Translations under genes and position numbers: made by a program | In this document: piece by piece, positions 60,562-64,000 of the stretch | Position numbering within the stretch: position 1 is the stretch's first letter | Layout: each line of letters begins with the position of its first letter | NCBI GenBank assembly: GCA_004346725.1 | Contig: SMDE01000010.1 | Coordinates: 1-64,000 of the forward strand | Source: Phytobacter diazotrophicus | GTDB lineage: Bacteria > Pseudomonadota > Gammaproteobacteria > Enterobacterales > Enterobacteriaceae | Length of the DNA stretch: 64,000 nucleotides | Reading direction: 5' to 3' | Notes under the pieces: model-generated | What the model saw: only the letters and a program-made list of their open reading frames with translations | The model's database searches: none | What the model was told of the DNA's origin: nothing

Positions 60562-61449
60562 TTACCCTATCTCCACCTTCTCGACTTTTACTTCTCTGCG
60601 TAGCGTCATGGTTGAGCCTATTGAGGCAATCACAATGCACATCAGCGCGGCAACCTGTTGAAGGGAAAGCGTTTCACTCAAGAAGATCATGCCTGATACT
60701 GCCGCCAGGGCGGGTTCCATGCTCATCAGTGTCCCAAAGGTGCGCGTCGGTAACCGGGTGAGGGCAATCATTTCCAGCGAATAAGGCAGTGCGGTCGATA
60801 ATATTGCTACCGCTATTCCCAGCGGTAGCACAGACCATTGCCATAATAGAGCGCCGGACTGGAAAGTGCCTAAAGGTACAAAAACCAGCGCGGCTATTAA
60901 TGAACCCAGTGCAACGGTTGCCGGACCATGTTCTTCCCCGGCCTTATGACCAGAAATAATATATACAGCCCAGCATGCGCCTGCGCCGAGCGCATATGCC
61001 GCGCCGGTTAAATCGACATGGGAAACATTGTCACCAAGCGGTAATAAATACCACAGACCGAGCACCGCCAGAATGACCCACAGAAAATCAATGGGGCGAC
61101 GGGAGCCAAAAAGAGCAACGGACAGGGGGCCGACGAACTCCAGCGCAACCGCAATACCCAGAGGTATTGTCTGAATTGAGAGATAAAACATGTAGTTCAT
61201 CGCCCCCAGCGATAAACCATAGGCCAGAAGGGGGAGGCGCTGTTCGCGGGTAAAACGCAGACGCCAGGGTTTAAAGATAACCACCAAAATCAGCGTACCC
61301 AGTGCCAGACGGAGCGCGGTCATTCCCGGTGCGCCCACTATCGGAAATAGCGATTTTGCCAGTGATGCGCCCCCCTGTATCGAACACATCGCAATGAGCA
61401 ACACCACCACAGATAACCAAACCGGTATCTTACGAGACGACCCAGGCAT
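60562..61449 (-). CDS. rhtA: Threonine/homoserine exporter RhtA
   Basis: EamA/DMT-family exporter of 295 residues with ten predicted helices in two EamA halves. Typical segments are SIQGGASLAKSLFP and LSTALPYSLEMIALTRLPTRTFG. The ATG at 61449 with AGGAGAAAGG upstream gives the exact E. coli length. It lies between dps and ompX as in E. coli. A short hairpin at 60527-60548 may mark its 3' end. Confidence 0.96.
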   Translation of the reverse strand: MPGSSRKIPVWLSVVVLLIAMCSIQGGASLAKSLFPIVGAPGMTALRLALGTLILVVIFKPWRLRFTREQRLPLLAYGLSLGAMNYMFYLSIQTIPLGIAVALEFVGPLSVALFGSRRPIDFLWVILAVLGLWYLLPLGDNVSHVDLTGAAYALGAGACWAVYIISGHKAGEEHGPATVALGSLIAALVFVPLGTFQSGALLWQWSVLPLGIAVAILSTALPYSLEMIALTRLPTRTFGTLMSMEPALAAVSGMIFLSETLSLQQVAALMCIVIASIGSTMTLRREVKVEKVEIG

Positions 61450-61802
61450 CCTTTCTCCTGTCAAATTATGTCAATCAAAGTAAAACCTGCAGTCTACTTG
61501 AAATAGCCCCGGCTGGTTGAGACTTTGTTGAAAAACAGTGGCTAAAAATACGTAAAATAGATGACAGTTGATGGTTAATTAACCTGTCCGATTAGGAATA
61601 ATCTGGATGAACATGCCGGGTAACACGCTTCATAATGGCATGTCCTGCGGAAAAATGACCGTTTAATGAAAGAGTTAGTAAGCTCATGAAATGTTCTGTT
61701 ACATGAAATGGGCCATTAGACATCGTTTATCCCAAAGAGTTTCTTAACAATTTTTGATATATTTAAAACTTAGGATTTACTTGAAGCACATTTGAGGTGG
61801 TT
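61450..61802. other. Divergent intergenic region between rhtA and ompX
   Basis: About 350 AT-rich bases with no open reading frame I support. It should hold the rhtA and ompX promoters, but I cannot place clear hexamer pairs. A perfect 12-bp palindrome GGTTAATTAACC is at 61573-61584. The last 40 bases (CTTGAAGCACATTTGAGG region) match the E. coli ompX leader closely, the part targeted by envelope sRNAs there. Confidence 0.55.
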
Positions 61803-62315
61803 ATGAAAAAAATTGCATGTCTTTCAGCACTGGCCGCTGTTCTGGCGGTATCCGCAGGTTCCGCTTTTGCAGCTACTTCCACTGTTACCGGTGGTTACGC
61901 ACAGAGCGACGCTCAGGGTGTAGCGAACAAAGCAAACGGCTTCAACCTGAAATACCGCTACGAGCAGGACAACAACCCGCTGGGTGTTATTGGCTCCTTC
62001 ACGTACACTGAAAAAGATCGCACTGAGGATGGCGTCTATAACAAAGGCCAGTACTACGGTATCACTGCAGGTCCGGCTTACCGTCTGAACGACTGGGCAA
62101 GCATCTACGGTGTTGTAGGTGTTGGCTACGGCAAATTCCAGCAGACCGTTGACACTGCTAAAACTTCCGATACCAGCGACTACGGCTTCTCCTACGGCGC
62201 GGGTCTGCAGTTTAACCCGATGGAAAACGTTGCACTGGACTTCTCCTACGAGCAGTCTCGCATTCGTAGCGTTGACGTAGGCACCTGGATCGCAGGCGTC
62301 GGCTACCGTTTCTAA
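61803..62315 (+). CDS. ompX: Outer membrane protein X
   Basis: Eight-stranded outer-membrane beta-barrel of 170 residues (Ail/Lom family). The signal peptide MKKIACLSALAAVLAVSAG ends at AFA (about residue 23). Alternating aromatic strands and a C-terminal phenylalanine (GVGYRF) allow Bam recognition. The ATG at 61803 has GAGG upstream; a GTG two codons earlier is not used in E. coli. A strong terminator follows. Confidence 0.97.
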   Translation: MKKIACLSALAAVLAVSAGSAFAATSTVTGGYAQSDAQGVANKANGFNLKYRYEQDNNPLGVIGSFTYTEKDRTEDGVYNKGQYYGITAGPAYRLNDWASIYGVVGVGYGKFQQTVDTAKTSDTSDYGFSYGAGLQFNPMENVALDFSYEQSRIRSVDVGTWIAGVGYRF

Positions 62316-62330
62316 TTCGGCTGGCAATAA

Positions 62331-62361
62331 AAAATCCGCCTCAAGGGGCGGATTTTTTTTG
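62331..62361 (+). terminator. Terminator of ompX
   Basis: A 10-bp stem AAAATCCGCC/GGCGGATTTT with a 6-base loop is followed by TTTT. It lies 15 bp after the ompX stop and is symmetrical enough to serve the converging opgE as well. Confidence 0.92.
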
Positions 62362-62381
62362 CCTGCTATTCAGAAATTCGC

Positions 62382-63965
62382 TTAGCGGTGCGTATCGAAA
62401 ACATCGGTCGCCAGGCGGTCGTAGTCAATTTTCTGTAACTTAAAGTTGGTAATGTAGACTGGCCCGGCTTTTTGCTCGGACATGAACGGGTAAGAATTTT
62501 TAATCTCTTGTGTGGTAATCCCCGTCCACTGCGAGAAGAAGCTCAGGAAATCGTTCGCAGAACGGCGCGCTTTAATCACCCGATGCTTTGTGTCATCGCT
62601 CGACAGCACCATAAACGGCACCTGGAAGTTTTGTTTAAACAGGTCGTCATGCGCCAGATATTGCACATCCGTCCCACGCTCTCTGAATGTCAGCCCATGG
62701 TCAGAGAAGTAGACCATTGAGAAACTGTCATTCGTGGCGACCAGTTGGGAGTAGAGTTTACCCAGCAGTTCATCCGTTGCGGTGATGGAATAGAGATAGC
62801 AAGAGGTCTCTTTTGACTGGACGAACTCGCTGTATTTACCGCCGGAGCGCTCGCAGGTTGAAGGGTGTGAGCCCATCAGATGCAGCACAATTAACTGCGG
62901 CTGGTTGCGTTTGGTGGCCAGTACCTGATTAGTCAGCTTAAGCAGATCGTCATCACGGGTGTTTTTATCCGCTTCGAAATCACCGCTTTTCAGGAACTGC
63001 ACTTCATCCGCGCGTTTCGCGATACTGGCAATGGCGGTGTCGTACTCGCCAATTTGCCCCTGATTGGAGAACCACCAGGTCTGGAAGCCCGCACGGTTTG
63101 CGAGGGTGACAAAGTTATCCTGATACTGCGGCTTATCATCGACCACACGGTTGAGCGTCAGGCCCAGCGATTTCTGTGTCGAGCCGCTGGCAGAGATGTA
63201 ATCCATAAAGAATGTGCCATTGGCCTGGCTTTCGAACGGCGTGTTGTTCCAGTGGCCGCCAAAGGCGCCCGCCGCGTCACGGCGTACACTCTCGCCAATC
63301 ACCACCACATAGGTGTGATACTTCGGTTTGACGCCAAGGACGGTCCAGGTGTCCTTCATGCTGGCGAGCTGCGCCATGTTTTCCTGCTCTTTCACCACTT
63401 CGTAGTTGTTCACTGCCACATCGCGCACGAAGCGCAGCACCGGAACGCCGGTATCAATGAGCCTGAACTCAAAGCCGCGAAAGTGGTTTTGTACCGGGCC
63501 AATAAAATAGGAGGCAACGCAAAATACCACGCCGAGCGTATCCCATTTCAGCCACGGGGTTGACGGCTGCGTTACCCGGCGACGCATTGACACAATACCC
63601 ATCGCAAAGATAAATGCGCCGATAGCGTAGTGGTGCCACGGGAAAATAGTCAGAATTTCCGTCGACTCTTCCATATTGGTCGAGTGCAGGGCCAGCAGGG
63701 TATTAAAGTTCGGTGCGCCATAGGCCTGGCCAAACGGGAAATAGCTGGCGGCGACAAGCGAGGTAATACCGATGACAATTTTTTGCGCCCGGGGCGCATG
63801 CCGCCACAGTACGCATAGAGCACAGGTAAAGACCACGGCGTACAGGACACTAAATTCATAACCAAGAGCAAAATTAATCAACATTGACTGGAGAAAGTAG
63901 AAACCTGTCCACGGATTGATCGTCTGGCTGCGGAAGGCAACGGATTCTTTAAGGATTATGCTCAT
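62382..63965 (-). CDS. opgE: Phosphoethanolamine transferase OpgE (YbiP)
   Basis: Inner-membrane enzyme of 527 residues that adds phosphoethanolamine to osmoregulated periplasmic glucans. It belongs to the same sulfatase-like superfamily as EptA. Four to five N-terminal helices (to about residue 165) precede the periplasmic domain. The nucleophile region is VVIGESVRRDAAGAFGGHW (about 222-240) and the metal site is YFSDHGLTF. Here the EptA threonine position is serine. The region AYGAPNFNTLLALHSTNMEESTEILTIFPW matches E. coli YbiP as I recall it. Confidence 0.95.
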   Translation of the reverse strand: MSIILKESVAFRSQTINPWTGFYFLQSMLINFALGYEFSVLYAVVFTCALCVLWRHAPRAQKIVIGITSLVAASYFPFGQAYGAPNFNTLLALHSTNMEESTEILTIFPWHHYAIGAFIFAMGIVSMRRRVTQPSTPWLKWDTLGVVFCVASYFIGPVQNHFRGFEFRLIDTGVPVLRFVRDVAVNNYEVVKEQENMAQLASMKDTWTVLGVKPKYHTYVVVIGESVRRDAAGAFGGHWNNTPFESQANGTFFMDYISASGSTQKSLGLTLNRVVDDKPQYQDNFVTLANRAGFQTWWFSNQGQIGEYDTAIASIAKRADEVQFLKSGDFEADKNTRDDDLLKLTNQVLATKRNQPQLIVLHLMGSHPSTCERSGGKYSEFVQSKETSCYLYSITATDELLGKLYSQLVATNDSFSMVYFSDHGLTFRERGTDVQYLAHDDLFKQNFQVPFMVLSSDDTKHRVIKARRSANDFLSFFSQWTGITTQEIKNSYPFMSEQKAGPVYITNFKLQKIDYDRLATDVFDTHR

Positions 63966-64000
63966 AGATTACTTCACGAAAACGCCATGTGCTCACCCTG

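Overview
The window is chromosomal DNA from a member of the Enterobacteriaceae. Nearly every gene has a close E. coli counterpart, and the order largely follows the E. coli gal-mod-bio-uvrB-moa-ybh-dinG-glnHPQ-dps-ompX segment. Moderately high GC, an ERIC element, REP-like units and several departures from E. coli gene content suggest a relative in the Enterobacter/Kosakonia/Leclercia/Citrobacter range. I cannot name the genus from sequence alone. I see no tRNA, rRNA, insertion sequence, integrase, prophage or CRISPR array.

Layout. 1-2.1 kb: galT (cut by the window edge) and galE, with both GalR/GalS operators. 2.2-8.2 kb: molybdate genes modF and modE, then divergent acrZ and modABC, with an unrecognised cysteine-peptidase-like gene inserted between modE and acrZ. 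8.2-12.8 kb: ybhA, pgl, ybhC, ybhB and a DJ-1/PfpI gene. 12.8-18.5 kb: divergent bioA and bioBFCD around a BirA operator, then an orphan LivF/UrtE-like ATPase whose end overlaps bioD. 19.2-21.3 kb: uvrB with a LexA box and DnaA boxes. 21.3-25 kb: a 30-residue PmrR-like peptide behind a PmrA box, convergent with the eptA-basR-basS lipid A modification operon, which has its own PmrA box. 25-29 kb: yvcK, a Moco riboswitch and moaABCDE. 29-34 kb: membrane genes ybhL, ybhM, ybhN, clsB, ybhP and ybhQ. 34-41.4 kb: the cecR-ybhGFSR efflux operon, divergent from rhlE across a 28-bp palindrome. 41.4-48.6 kb: a palindromic tandem repeat, an esterase, and a beta-glucoside operon (bglG, bglF, two GH1 enzymes) with two antiterminator sites and an ERIC element. 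48.9-57 kb: dinG (LexA box), ybiB, ybiJ, ybiI, a flavin reductase, rlmF and ybiO. 57-64 kb: glnHPQ with sigma-54/NtrC signals, dps, rhtA, ompX and opgE.

How the parts work together. ModE is encoded here and has convincing operators at both modA and moaA, so molybdate uptake and cofactor synthesis are linked within 22 kb. EptA, BasRS and the PmrR-like peptide form a compact lipid A modification and feedback module. The bgl operon shows a standard PTS/BglG antitermination circuit. The parts least explained by the enterobacterial backbone are the C39-like gene at 4.7 kb, the orphan ATPase at 18 kb with its degenerate signature motif, the relocated eptA-basRS block, and the repeat array at 41.4 kb.
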